A stretch of DNA of 64,000 nt from an uncultured Acidobacteriota bacterium (lineage in GTDB: Bacteria > Acidobacteriota > Terriglobia > Terriglobales > Acidobacteriaceae): assembly GCA_903832055.1 (NCBI GenBank), contig CAILAC010000002.1, positions 372,001-436,000 on the forward strand, read 5' to 3'. The notes below the pieces were generated by a model. That model did no database searches. It was not told where the DNA came from and saw only the letters and a program-made list of their open reading frames with translations. The position numbers and the translations under genes were made by a program. This document shows, in pieces, positions 27,268-35,408 of the stretch (its first letter is position 1; every line of letters begins with the position of its first letter).

Positions 27268-27576
27268 ATGAGCGACTTCTGGCCAGCTACAATCGGCACC
27301 GCCGTGGGCGGATTCGTAAGTATCGCAACTACATATGTTACTGACATAATTCGTGAACGGCGCACTGGGAGATTAGACCAAGTTCGAACGGCGACTCTGC
27401 GACGGTTCCTCTCAGATGAAAAGTTCGAATGGCGGACGATCCAAACTCTCTCAGACGCGATAGGCGCAGAGAAGGAAACAACTGTGCGGCTGCTATTGCT
27501 AATGGGAGCCAGAAAGTCCCTAACGAATGATCGTGAACTGTGGAGTATGGCCCCTTGGCCTGAGAATACGCAGTGA
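27268..27576 (+). CDS. Small protein with N-terminal membrane segment and possible winged helix, unknown
   Basis: 102 residues, preceded by AAGAGG at seven bases, which supports it as a real gene. An N-terminal hydrophobic stretch (WPATIGTAVGGFVSIATTYV) is followed by basic RERRTGR and then a helical region (FEWRTIQTLSDAIGAEKETTVRLLLLMGARKS) that could fold as a small winged helix (inference). Codon use is less GC-rich than in the flanking clpX and lon genes, suggesting acquisition. I do not recognise the family. It lies just before the toxin-antitoxin pair but is separated from it by 101 bp. Confidence 0.55.
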   Translation: MSDFWPATIGTAVGGFVSIATTYVTDIIRERRTGRLDQVRTATLRRFLSDEKFEWRTIQTLSDAIGAEKETTVRLLLLMGARKSLTNDRELWSMAPWPENTQ

Positions 27577-27677
27577 ACACCTAAGTACCCGTTTGGACGC
27601 TGGTTTCTGTCAAAGTTGTCTTTCACCTCCTCGATTTCTTGCTATCATCGCTTCAAGTCAGTCGCCGGAGGCCTGCT

Positions 27678-27929
27678 ATGCAAATCGCACTCACAGAACC
27701 CCAGGAAGATTTCATCCGGCAAGCCGTCAGCGAAGGACGCTACGCGTCCGAAGCGCAGATAGTGACCCTCGGCCTCCGCATGGTCGAAGAGCACGACCGC
27801 AAGCTAGCAGACCTCCGCGCCATGATCGCCGAATCCCTCGCTGACGACAAAGTGTACACGCCCGAAGAGATGGACCAGTTCTTCGCAGAACAGGACTCAG
27901 AATTGACCGCTCAGGGCTTCACGGAGTGA
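27678..27929 (+). CDS. Type II antitoxin, ParD family
   Basis: 83 residues. The N-terminal half (MQIALTEPQEDFIRQAVSEG, RYASEAQIVTLGLRMVEE) is the ribbon-helix-helix DNA-binding domain of ParD/CopG-type antitoxins; the acidic C-terminus (SLADDKVYTPEEMDQFFAEQ) should wrap around the toxin. GGAGG (27666-27670) sits seven bases before the ATG at 27678, ruling out the longer frame from 27639. Its stop overlaps the toxin start by four bases. It would neutralise the toxin and autoregulate the operon. Confidence 0.85.
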   Translation: MQIALTEPQEDFIRQAVSEGRYASEAQIVTLGLRMVEEHDRKLADLRAMIAESLADDKVYTPEEMDQFFAEQDSELTAQGFTE

Positions 27930-28240
27930 ATCGGGCGCACTTCCGGCGATCTGCCCTGCGTAATCTCGCCGATCTGAGAGACTATCTTGTCAGGCCCAGC
28001 AGCAACAGCCGAGTGGCGCGGAAATTCATTTCCCGCCTGCGCGCATACTGTGACCATCTTGCCTCGTTCCCCTTCGCGATGGGCAAGGAACGTCCAGAGT
28101 TGGCTCCAAATCTCCGCAGCATCGCATTTGAAAACTATTTGATCTTTTTTCAATACACGCGAGATCGCCTCGAAGTAGTCAACATCATCGAAGGCCACCG
28201 CGACGTCCCCCAATATTTCTCCCTCACCAAACCCGAATAA
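27926..28240 (+). CDS. Type II toxin, ParE/RelE superfamily
   Basis: 104 residues from a GTG that overlaps the antitoxin stop (GTGA). The fold is indicated by SALRNLADLRDYLV, RKFISRLRAYCDHLASFP, GKERPELAPNLRSIAFENYLIFFQY and VVNIIEGHRD, the usual helical hairpin followed by a three-stranded sheet. ParE members poison DNA gyrase and RelE members cleave mRNA; this one looks more ParE-like through the RPEL-x6-SIAFENYLIFFQY block. No frameshift or missing region is visible, so it is probably functional. Confidence 0.85.
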   Translation: MNRAHFRRSALRNLADLRDYLVRPSSNSRVARKFISRLRAYCDHLASFPFAMGKERPELAPNLRSIAFENYLIFFQYTRDRLEVVNIIEGHRDVPQYFSLTKPE

Positions 28241-28300
28241 TCCCTCTTCCCCGCCGCACCCCCAATCCCCCCGCCCGGCAGGATTACAATCCTATAAAGC

Positions 28301-28335
28301 CCGTTGCACCCAGTCTCTGCCTGAGAATGCAACGG
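28301..28335 (+). promoter_or_regulatory. Inverted repeat CCGTTGCA-N19-TGCAACGG upstream of lon
   Basis: Eight-base perfect arms (28301-28308 and 28328-28335) flank 19 bases, ending 38 bp before the lon ATG. This could be an operator for a dimeric repressor or a hairpin in the lon leader. I cannot assign a regulator and see no clear heat-shock promoter beside it. Confidence 0.4.
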
Positions 28336-28373
28336 AATTCAATTTGCTGCATCCCATCTCTTAAGAGGATTCA

Positions 28374-30785
28374 ATGACGACACGGGAAAAAAACGAACCA
28401 CGCAAACTGCCCATGATGCCCATCCGCGACATGGTGATCTTCCCGTACATGGTGACCCCCTTCGTCGTCGGCCGCGAATCCAGCGTCCGCTCCCTCGAAG
28501 AAGCCCTCACCGGCGACCGCAAAATCTTCCTTGCCACCCAGCATGACGCAAGCGTCGACGAGCCCAAGGCCAAGGAAATCTACCAGGTCGGCACCATCTG
28601 CAACATCGTGCAGTCCGTCAAAATGCCCGACGGCAACATCAAAGTCCTCGTCGAGGGCGTCGAACGTGCCAAATCCACCGACGTTACCGACGCTGACGGC
28701 TTCTTCGTTGCCACCGTGCGCAAAGGCAAATCCAACTTCGAGATGACGCCAGCCACCGAAGCTCTCATGCAGCGCGTCACTACCCTCTTCGAAAGCTACG
28801 TCAAGCTCCAGCAATCCCTCAACTACGAAACCATGATTGCCTCTGTGCGCATGGACGAGCCCGCCAAGCTCTCCGATGTCATCGCCGCCAACCTTCAACT
28901 CGGCATCGAAGAAAAGCAGGAACTCCTCGGCATCTTTGACCCCACAGCCCGCCTCGCGCGCATAGCAGACGTGCTCGATGTTGAAATCGAAAAGCTCGAC
29001 CTCGACCGCAACGTCCAGTCTCGCGTCAAGCGCCAGATGGAGCGCGCCCAGAAAGAGTACTACCTCAACGAAAAGATCAAGGCCATCCAGAAGGAACTCG
29101 GCCGCGGCGAAAAAAGTGAGTTTGACGAACTTCGCAAGAAGATCGAAACCAGCGGCATGACCAAGGAAGTCATGGAAAAGGCCAACCAGGAGCTCGCCAA
29201 GCTCGAAGCCATGCCTCCCATGTCCGCCGAATCCACCGTCAGCCGCAACTACCTCGACTGGCTCCTCGCCGTGCCGTGGAAGAAGAAGTCCAAGGAAACC
29301 CGCAGCGTCGACCACGCCGAAAAGGTCCTCAACCAGGACCACTACGGCCTCGAAAAGATCAAAGAGCGCATCCTTGAGTTCCTCGCCGTCCGCCAGCTCG
29401 TAAAAAATCCCAAAGGATCCATCCTCTGCTTCGTCGGACCTCCAGGCGTCGGCAAAACCTCTCTCGGCATGTCCATCGCCAAGGCCACCGGCCGCAAATT
29501 CGTCCGCCTCTCCCTCGGCGGCGTGCGTGACGAAGCGGAAATCCGTGGCCATCGCCGTACCTACATCGGCGCCCTGCCGGGGCAGATCATTCAGGCAATG
29601 AAAAAGGCCGGTACGAAAAATCCCGTTTTCCTCCTTGACGAAGTCGACAAAATGGCCAATGACTTCCGCGGCGATCCCGCATCGGCCCTGCTCGAAGTCC
29701 TCGACCCCGAACAGAACAGGACCTTCCAGGATCATTACCTCGACGTCGACTACGACCTCTCCGAAGTCCTCTTCGTCGCCACCGCCAACGTCCTCCACAC
29801 CATCCCGGCTCCCCTTCAGGACCGCATGGAAATCCTCCGCCTCTCCGGCTACACCGAGGTCGAAAAACTCGAAATCGCCCGCAACTACCTGCTCAAAAAA
29901 CAGCGCGAAGCCACCGGCCTCACCGAGCACAATCTCACCTTCAAAGACGACGCCATCGTCGCCATCATCCGCGACTACACCCGCGAAGCGGGCGTCCGCA
30001 ACCTCGAACGCGAAATCGGCAACGTCTGCCGCAAGGTTGCCCGCCGCGTCGTCAAAAACGGCCCAAAGCACCAGGAAGAAATCACCGCACTCAATATCAA
30101 CGACTTCCTCGGCGTCGCCCGTTTCCGCGACTCTGAGGTCCACGACAGCCCAGAGGTCGGCCTCGTCACCGGCCTCGCATGGACTGAAGTCGGCGGCTGC
30201 ATCCTCACCACCGAGGTTCAGGTCCTCGACGGCAAAGGCAAGCTCACCATCACCGGTCAGCTTGGCGACGTCATGCAGGAGTCAGCCCAAGCTGCCCTCT
30301 CTTACATCCGCGGCCGCGCCAATGCCCTCGGCCTACCCCGCGATTTCTATCGCAACCTCGACATCCACCTCCACGTCCCCGAGGGTGCCATCCCCAAAGA
30401 CGGCCCGTCCGCTGGCATCACCATCGCCACGGCCCTTGCCTCAGCACTCGCCAAAATCCCCGTACGCCGCGACATTGCCATGACCGGCGAAATCACCCTC
30501 CGCGGCAAAGTCCTCCCCATCGGCGGCCTCAAAGAAAAACTCCTCGCTGCCCAGCGCGCAGGGGTCTTTGAAGTCATCCTCTGCAAGGCCAACGAAAAAG
30601 ACACCGTTGACCTCCCTGAGGCTCTCAAGAAGGCGATGAAGCTCCACTTCGTCGACCAGATGGACGAGGTCCTCAAGATCGCCCTGCTGTCCCCCCTCAA
30701 AGCACTGGATGAATCCGAGGCTGTGCCCATGACCACCATGCCTCCAGCAGAATTGCCCACCGGCAGCCAAACCACCCACCAGTAG
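28374..30785 (+). CDS. lon: ATP-dependent Lon protease
   Basis: 803 residues, the normal length for LonA. Order: N-terminal substrate domain ([19 protein letters not shown]), a helical middle, AAA+ domain with Walker [10 protein letters not shown] and Walker [11 protein letters not shown], and the C-terminal protease domain with the catalytic Ser in PKDGPSAGI and the Lys in [18 protein letters not shown] lies about eight bases upstream of the ATG. It degrades misfolded proteins and antitoxins in the cytoplasm; the directly preceding gene pair is a toxin-antitoxin module. Confidence 0.97.
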   Translation: MTTREKNEPRKLPMMPIRDMVIFPYMVTPFVVGRESSVRSLEEALTGDRKIFLATQHDASVDEPKAKEIYQVGTICNIVQSVKMPDGNIKVLVEGVERAKSTDVTDADGFFVATVRKGKSNFEMTPATEALMQRVTTLFESYVKLQQSLNYETMIASVRMDEPAKLSDVIAANLQLGIEEKQELLGIFDPTARLARIADVLDVEIEKLDLDRNVQSRVKRQMERAQKEYYLNEKIKAIQKELGRGEKSEFDELRKKIETSGMTKEVMEKANQELAKLEAMPPMSAESTVSRNYLDWLLAVPWKKKSKETRSVDHAEKVLNQDHYGLEKIKERILEFLAVRQLVKNPKGSILCFVGPPGVGKTSLGMSIAKATGRKFVRLSLGGVRDEAEIRGHRRTYIGALPGQIIQAMKKAGTKNPVFLLDEVDKMANDFRGDPASALLEVLDPEQNRTFQDHYLDVDYDLSEVLFVATANVLHTIPAPLQDRMEILRLSGYTEVEKLEIARNYLLKKQREATGLTEHNLTFKDDAIVAIIRDYTREAGVRNLEREIGNVCRKVARRVVKNGPKHQEEITALNINDFLGVARFRDSEVHDSPEVGLVTGLAWTEVGGCILTTEVQVLDGKGKLTITGQLGDVMQESAQAALSYIRGRANALGLPRDFYRNLDIHLHVPEGAIPKDGPSAGITIATALASALAKIPVRRDIAMTGEITLRGKVLPIGGLKEKLLAAQRAGVFEVILCKANEKDTVDLPEALKKAMKLHFVDQMDEVLKIALLSPLKALDESEAVPMTTMPPAELPTGSQTTHQ

Positions 30786-30801
30786 CCAAGGAAAGCCGAA
30801 T

Positions 30802-30838
30802 CCGGGTGCCCCACATCTCGCCTTTGAGATGTGGGATT
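30802..30838 (+). repeat. Divergent REP hairpin, same borders as the 128-bp units
   Basis: CCGGGTGCCCCACATCTC, loop GCCTTT, then GAGATGTGGGATTC: a perfect ten-base stem (30810-30819 with 30826-30835). The borders CCGGGTGCCCCAC and GTGGGAT match the hairpins at 31678, 31806, 31934 and 32576 while the inner stem differs with its pairing kept. It lies 16 bp after the lon stop. Confidence 0.7.
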
Positions 30839-30866
30839 CAAACACCTCAACAACTCCAGGTACCCC

Positions 30867-31655
30867 ATGCTCAGCCTCCGTGTCTGGATCATCACCGCCC
30901 TGATCGTTCTCGCAGCGATCGGGGCCTACGTCGTCTGGGCAACCCGCGCCCGCGTCAACTACACCTCCCGCTCCCTCTCCGCCGCGCCGCCCGCCACCCA
31001 CACTGCGGCCAACTCGGCCACTCACCCCCTCCACATTGATGGATGCAACGACGACTTCATCGTCAAAACCGGCGAGCTCGTCGAGCCCCGCGTCGTCCCC
31101 GGCGCCCCCATCGAAGACTTCCGCCGCACCTACGGCAAAGAAACCCACCGCGACAAATCCGGCATCACCACCTGGGACCCCAACCCCTTCACCCTCAGCG
31201 AAGGCAGCCTGGGCCCGGACAGATCCAGCAGCTTCGTAGCCCTCTCCGTCAATCAGGGCCACGTCGTCGAAACCCTCGACGGCATCGAACTCGGCATCGA
31301 CTCCCTCGGCACCGTCTTTCGCAAAATGCGCGACCGCGGCGTCGAAACCCACGAGCGCGTCATCCACGGTGACGGCTCATGGACGCTCGTCATCTCCTTC
31401 TACTCCACCTGTGCCCGCAAGTACCGCAGCGAATACTCCCGCACCTTCCCCGCCACCCCCGAAATCGACAGCCTGGTCACGCCTCACCCACCCGTTCCCG
31501 ATCCGGGTAAACCGGCCCCGCCACCCGGCACCCCCGCCAAACCCCTCCCCTGGCGCTCTGACTTCTTCCTCAACAAAGTAGTCACCCAATACACCCTCGT
31601 TCCCTCAAACGGCCACGACGACTCCATCGAAGGCTCCCCCTCCGACCACAACTAA
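30867..31655 (+). CDS. Membrane-anchored protein of unknown function
   Basis: About 262 residues from the ATG at 30867. One N-terminal membrane helix (LRVWIITALIVLAAIGAYVVWA) anchors a periplasmic domain that starts after a Ser- and Ala-rich linker. The domain has IDGCNDDFIVKTGELVEPRVVPG, then VVPGAPIEDFRRTYGKE and IELGIDSLGTVFRKMRDRGVE, and a proline-rich tail (about 215-245, PVPDPGKPAPPPGTPAKPLP). Two cysteines could form a disulfide. I do not recognise the family. It follows lon by 81 bp across a REP hairpin and need not be co-transcribed. Confidence 0.6.
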   Translation: MLSLRVWIITALIVLAAIGAYVVWATRARVNYTSRSLSAAPPATHTAANSATHPLHIDGCNDDFIVKTGELVEPRVVPGAPIEDFRRTYGKETHRDKSGITTWDPNPFTLSEGSLGPDRSSSFVALSVNQGHVVETLDGIELGIDSLGTVFRKMRDRGVETHERVIHGDGSWTLVISFYSTCARKYRSEYSRTFPATPEIDSLVTPHPPVPDPGKPAPPPGTPAKPLPWRSDFFLNKVVTQYTLVPSNGHDDSIEGSPSDHN

Positions 31656-31669
31656 ATCAAGCAACAAAT

Positions 31670-32053
31670 CCGGTTGCCCCACCTTCAAAACAGTCCCACC
31701 GTTTTTAAGGTGGGATACTTTGTATCTATAGCCCTGTATAGCCCTTGTCTTTTACATCCCGAGTCAATCTCGACTAAAACTCGTCCTTGCCCCAAATCCG
31801 GGTGCCCCACCTTCAAAACAGCCTCACCGTTTTTAAGGTGGGATACTGTGTATCTATAGCCCTGTATAGCCCTTGTCTTTTACATCCCGAGTCAATCTCG
31901 ACTAAAATTCGTCCTTGCCCCATATCCGGGTGCCCCACCTTCAAAACAGCCCCACCGTTTTTAAGGTGGGATACTGTGTATCTATAGCCCTGTATAGCCC
32001 TTGTCTTTTACATCCCGAGTCAATCTCGACTAAAATTCGTCCATGACCCAAGG
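31670..32053 (+). repeat. Three head-to-tail 128-bp units, each with a REP hairpin, ending in the RAYT start
   Basis: Units start at 31670, 31798 and 31926. Each begins CCGGGTGCCCCACCTTC (first copy CCGGTTG), carries a hairpin (31678-31714, 31806-31842, 31934-31970; arms CCCACCTT-C-AAAAC and GTTTT-T-AAGGTGGG, nine-base loop), then TATCTATAGCCCTGTATAGC, CCCGAGTCAATCTCGACT and CGTCC. Where units 1 and 2 read TTGCCCC, unit 3 reads ATGACCC, the start of the transposase gene at 32043. Very few differences separate the units, so the amplification is recent. These are contiguous repeats, not a CRISPR. The array fills the 387-bp gap before the transposase. Confidence 0.92.
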
Positions 32054-32558
32054 CCTAAAGCGATACCAGGGTTCGGGCGACTTCCACTTCATTACTTTCA
32101 GTTGTTATCAGCGCAAGCCCTACCTCTCGTTACCCTCAAGCCGGTCCCTCTTCGAAGAATCACTGGAATCGACAAGAGTCAGATATAACTTCAAAGTCCT
32201 CGGGTATGTAGTTATGCCCGAACACATCCACCTACTACTCACCGAACCCCCTGAGACCCCAATTTTCAAAGCACTCATGTCCCTGAAAATCTCAAGCGCC
32301 AAACGCCTCAAGGAATCCCCCTTCTGGCAGGCTCGCTACTACGATTTCAACGTCTTTACAAGCACCAAGCAGGTCGAAAAGCTGAAATACATCCATAGAA
32401 ACCCAGTTCGCCGTGGCCTTGCCCCAAGGCCTGAAGACTGGGCTTGGTCCAGCTTCCGCCACCACGCTACCGGCTTTGAAGGCACGGTACAAATCGAATC
32501 CAAATGGACAGCCTTCAAGCGAGATTCCAGTCCGAACCCACCCAGCAAATCGCAATAA
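32043..32558 (+). CDS. REP-associated tyrosine transposase (RAYT, IS200-like Y1/HUH family)
   Basis: 171 residues. The HUH motif is seen in VMPEHIHLLL, with RYQGSGDFHFITFSCYQRKPYL at the N-terminus and FWQARYYDFNVFTS supplying the candidate catalytic tyrosine, followed by KLKYIHRNPVRRGLAPRPEDWAWSSF, the conserved C-terminal block of this family. RAYTs are single-copy domesticated relatives of IS200/IS605 transposases that act on REP hairpins. Here the gene lies between direct copies of such hairpins: one 72 bp before its start and one 17 bp after its stop. No convincing ribosome-binding site precedes the ATG, which sits inside the 128-bp repeat. Confidence 0.9.
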   Translation: MTQGLKRYQGSGDFHFITFSCYQRKPYLSLPSSRSLFEESLESTRVRYNFKVLGYVVMPEHIHLLLTEPPETPIFKALMSLKISSAKRLKESPFWQARYYDFNVFTSTKQVEKLKYIHRNPVRRGLAPRPEDWAWSSFRHHATGFEGTVQIESKWTAFKRDSSPNPPSKSQ

Positions 32559-32567
32559 GGCCACACT

Positions 32568-32636
32568 CCGGGTGCCCCACCTTCAAAACAGCCCCATCGT
32601 TTTTAAGGTGGGATACTGTGTATCTATAGCCCTGTA
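32568..32636 (+). repeat. Partial fourth copy of the 128-bp unit, downstream of RAYT
   Basis: CCGGGTGCCCCACCTTC with the full hairpin (32576-32612) and GGGATACTGTGTATCTATAGCCCTGTA matches the first half of the upstream units in the same orientation and then diverges at about 32636. The remaining 350 bases to the engB start (32637-32990) are lower in GC, contain a C-rich run near 32880, and hold no gene that I can support. Confidence 0.85.
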
Positions 32637-32990
32637 CCCCTATTCCCAATCACCATACCGAAACTCGCGCCATTGCCGACAATTACCCAAGATCGGCGCA
32701 CAATAGAAACAACAACAGCCCAGACCACGCCGTTACCCTCGCTTTTTGATTGTCATTCTCCAGGGGAAACTGCCGTTACAAGTCCAAAATATGGCCTCAA
32801 AACAGCACAAAAACATGCAGGTAACCAACTCGCAACCCCATCAAAACAAGCATTTTAACCAACAAAACCTCAAAAAACACCCCACCCCCCCCTTTAGGGC
32901 AGGAAGCCCCGCTTTCTGCCCATAACCGCAACTCCTGTATCCTGAAGTAGGTTGACCGGACACAGATCTCCGTCTCCCGGAGATTGCTCA

Positions 32991-33623
32991 ATGCGCTATC
33001 AAACCCAGTTCCTGCTCTCGGCCATGGAAGCCTACCAGTTCCCCGCTTCCAACGCCCCTGAGATCGCCTTCCTCGGCCGCTCCAACGTCGGCAAGTCGAG
33101 CCTGCTCAACGCCCTCGTCGGCGAAAAGGCCGCAAAAGTCTCCTCCACCCCCGGCCGCACCCGCTCCATCAACTTCTTCGCCCTCGGTGCTCTCAAGCCC
33201 GGCGAAGAAAGCCAGCCCGGCCGCGAGTTGATCACGAAACCCAAGCTCCTCTTCGCCGACCTGCCCGGCTACGGCTACGCCAAGATTTCGAAATCCATTT
33301 CTGAAACCTGGCCTGACTTCATTGACCCGTATCTCGCTGAACGCGAACAACTTAAGCTCTGCATTTGCCTCATCGATTCCAACATTCCGGCCCAGCAAAG
33401 CGACATGCAGTTGCTCAACTGGCTGCGCCACGTCGGCCGCAACTTCGCCGTCGTCGGCACCAAGGTCGATAAGCAGAGCGGCAACGAACGCACCAAAAAC
33501 CTCGCCCGCCTCAAGCGCGACCTCCAAATCGATGACCTTTTGTTTCTCTCGTCCAAGACCGGTTACGGCCTCAAAGACTTGTGGAAGCGCATCGAAGACG
33601 CCGCAGACCTGCCCAGCCAGTGA
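32991..33623 (+). CDS. engB: Ribosome biogenesis GTP-binding protein EngB/YsxC
   Basis: About 210 residues from the ATG at 32991. All GTPase motifs are present: G1 GRSNVGKSS, G2 region around STPGRTRSINFF, G3 DLPGYGYAK, G4 GTKVDK and G5 SSKTGYG. It acts in late assembly of the large ribosomal subunit. A small insert around residues 68-85 (GALKPGEESQPGRELITKP) lengthens the switch region compared with the usual 195 residues. It is convergent with the gene at 33647, 23 bp downstream. Confidence 0.94.
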   Translation: MRYQTQFLLSAMEAYQFPASNAPEIAFLGRSNVGKSSLLNALVGEKAAKVSSTPGRTRSINFFALGALKPGEESQPGRELITKPKLLFADLPGYGYAKISKSISETWPDFIDPYLAEREQLKLCICLIDSNIPAQQSDMQLLNWLRHVGRNFAVVGTKVDKQSGNERTKNLARLKRDLQIDDLLFLSSKTGYGLKDLWKRIEDAADLPSQ

Positions 33624-33646
33624 GCCAGCCAACACAAGCTGCGCTA

Positions 33647-34408
33647 CTAAAGAATCGGCTGTCCAGCAATCTCAATCTGCACCGGATCAGTTGCCTCCGC
33701 AGCCAGCTTCCGCGCCGCCTCACGGAACTCTTCCAGCTCCGCGTCACTGAGAACGACGCCACGCTCCCGCTGCGCCAGCCGTCCCAGATACCGCGGTGCC
33801 AGCCGCAGCCAACGTCGCCGCTCAGTATCTCCCGCAGGAATAGCGGCTATCGCCAAGGCATCCAGCCGCGGTAGCCACTGCGCAAACTGCCGGTCGACAC
33901 TCCAGCAGATATAGTCGCCGACAGTAGTTTCGGCCACTTCAATCCGCCGCGCGCCATCTGCCGCAAACCGCTCCATCAGCGGCAATTGCCCGTCAGCCGC
34001 AAGCAGCTCAGGCAGCACGCCACGCTCTAGCATCGCCTCAACCAGCTTCTGCGGTGCAACTCCAACCCCAACCGATACAGTTTGGCGCTTGCGAATTTCG
34101 TTCTTGAGAATGCGCAGAGCTTCTTCCAGCGAAGTCACGACAAAGTCCACCACGCCATCGCGCATCGCCATCCGCTGCACGGTTGGGTCTGCTGAAGCAG
34201 CCAGCGAAGCCGCGCCCGCAATGTTCGCCGCAAAGAGCAGATCGCGCCCCGCAGACGTCAGTTCACCTGCATACAGCAGCTTGCCACCCAAACCCGCCTC
34301 AACATCCAGCGTGAGCGTGCGGCACAGCGCAGCGTATTGGCGGAAAATCTGCTCTGCCGCGCAGGTCGCGTCAGGCTGATCGAAAGGTGGAGGCAAGTGG
34401 GAAGACAT
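33647..34408 (-). CDS. Conserved hypothetical protein, possibly urocanase-like
   Basis: 253 residues, cytoplasmic, no signal peptide. The central region (GLGGKLLYAGELTSAGRDLL, FAANIAGAASLAASAD, MRDGVVDFVVTSLEEALRIL, KNEIRKRQTVSVGVGVAP) looks like a compact alpha/beta domain, with a phrase resembling part of urocanate hydratase. I cannot confirm this and the length is less than half that of urocanase, whose NAD-binding motifs are not seen. The C-terminal half is helical. It ends convergent with engB and starts 56 bp before the pseudopilin stop, reading the same way but with its own leader. Confidence 0.5.
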   Translation of the reverse strand: MSSHLPPPFDQPDATCAAEQIFRQYAALCRTLTLDVEAGLGGKLLYAGELTSAGRDLLFAANIAGAASLAASADPTVQRMAMRDGVVDFVVTSLEEALRILKNEIRKRQTVSVGVGVAPQKLVEAMLERGVLPELLAADGQLPLMERFAADGARRIEVAETTVGDYICWSVDRQFAQWLPRLDALAIAAIPAGDTERRRWLRLAPRYLGRLAQRERGVVLSDAELEEFREAARKLAAEATDPVQIEIAGQPIL

Positions 34409-34464
34409 TCCCTATAGTCTAACGGGAATCAGACGATGAGAAGGGCCGGCAAAACCATTGGCCT

Positions 34465-34872
34465 TTACCAGGTCGAATACGGCTGCCCATCGCTGCCCGG
34501 TTCTTCATCGCCAGAGTGCACGTCATCAATGCCCGGCTCCGTCTGGTCAATCGAATGCAGCGCGTCGCTCTGGTTGACCACCCAACTATCCGAGGCGCGC
34601 GTCATCGGGTCCACCGGAATCGACTTGAGATACCCACTATCCACCAGGTCCTGCAGTGACTGCGGAGCCTTCTGCTTGTCCATCGTGTAGGAATCAATGG
34701 CTCCCCGCAGCACGTGCAGATCTTCCTTCAGCACAGATTCCTTCGCCGCCTTCACCGCAGAGATGTAATTCGGGATGGCAATGCCCATCAGCACACCAAT
34801 GATGAGCATCACCACCATCAGCTCAATCAGCGTGAATCCCTGCTCCGACTTGTGCCTGCCCTGAATCTTCAT
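34465..34872 (-). CDS. Type II secretion pseudopilin, GspG-like
   Basis: 135 residues from the ATG at 34872. A short basic leader ends in the prepilin peptidase site before FTLIELMVVMLIIGVLMGIA (Gly-Phe cut, Glu at position five), then helical AKESVLKEDLHVLRGAIDSYTMDKQKAPQSLQDLV and GYLKSIPVDPMT, the GspG core. Unlike most GspG proteins it ends in an acidic tail with EPGIDDVHSGDEEPG and closes YSTW. It lies 22 bp after the second pseudopilin and the secretin in one apparent operon (35409, 34895, 34465). It would form part of the periplasmic pseudopilus. Confidence 0.85.
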   Translation of the reverse strand: MKIQGRHKSEQGFTLIELMVVMLIIGVLMGIAIPNYISAVKAAKESVLKEDLHVLRGAIDSYTMDKQKAPQSLQDLVDSGYLKSIPVDPMTRASDSWVVNQSDALHSIDQTEPGIDDVHSGDEEPGSDGQPYSTW

Positions 34873-34894
34873 CGCCTCAGCCAATCTGAAATCC

Positions 34895-35386
34895 TCACCA
34901 CTCCGAGTACTTGGTCCCGTCGAGGGCTGTTCCCGTTGACTTCGAATACACGTCAAAAACGCTCTGGCCGCCATACGAGTCGCTCTTGGGGTCGTCCTGC
35001 ATCGAGTGCAAACCCCACTCCGCCTTGCCCGTCATGGGGTCGACCGGAATCTTGCGCAGAAACTTGACCTTCTTGCCCTGAACTTCCACTCCCTTGACCA
35101 GTTCGTCCAGATCCGGAGGATAGTTCTGGCTATCGACCTTGGTCATGAATGCACCCTTTTCAGCAGCATCCTTGTAATGGTCGATGGCATCGCGCATCTC
35201 CCAGAGATCCCGCCGCAGTTCGCGCTCCTTTTCCCGCTGCACCTTGAACCGCGCAATGGGAACCGCCGCCGAGGCCAGAATACTCAGAATCGCCACCGTC
35301 ACAATCAGCTCGACCAGCGTCAGCCCTGCCTCGCTCCTGCGCGACGCACCGCAACGCAGCAATCGAAGATGCATGAGCTTCATCAT
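34895..35386 (-). CDS. Type II secretion pseudopilin, second copy
   Basis: 163 residues. The prepilin signal has a longer basic leader (RLLRCGASRRSEAG) before LTLVELIVTVAILSILASAA, with the conserved Glu at position five. The globular part has REKERELRRDLWEMRDAIDHYK, PPDLDELVKGVEV and FLRKIPVDPMTGKAEWGLHSM, again GspG-type. It ends YSEW, matching the YSTW of its neighbour. Two GspG-like pseudopilins next to a secretin but no gspE, gspF or gspC in view suggest that the rest of the machine is encoded elsewhere. Confidence 0.85.
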   Translation of the reverse strand: MMKLMHLRLLRCGASRRSEAGLTLVELIVTVAILSILASAAVPIARFKVQREKERELRRDLWEMRDAIDHYKDAAEKGAFMTKVDSQNYPPDLDELVKGVEVQGKKVKFLRKIPVDPMTGKAEWGLHSMQDDPKSDSYGGQSVFDVYSKSTGTALDGTKYSEW

Positions 35387-35408
35387 CCGGCGTCAACTCC
35401 TCCATCCA

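Noticed and set aside
28371-30143. A 590-codon open frame on the minus strand opposite lon, and similar long frames opposite clpX (25819-26916), the aldose epimerase (21925-23082) and trigger factor (23428-24513)
   Set aside because: They lie exactly antisense to well-conserved genes, have no ribosome sites and give biased compositions; they result from high GC and codon use.
31674-31987. Two short frames with the repeated peptide TVFKVGY inside the 128-bp array
   Set aside because: They are translations of the hairpin repeat itself; no ribosome site and no protein-like pattern.
31670-32053. CRISPR array
   Set aside because: The repeats are contiguous 128-bp units without unique spacers and there are no cas genes.
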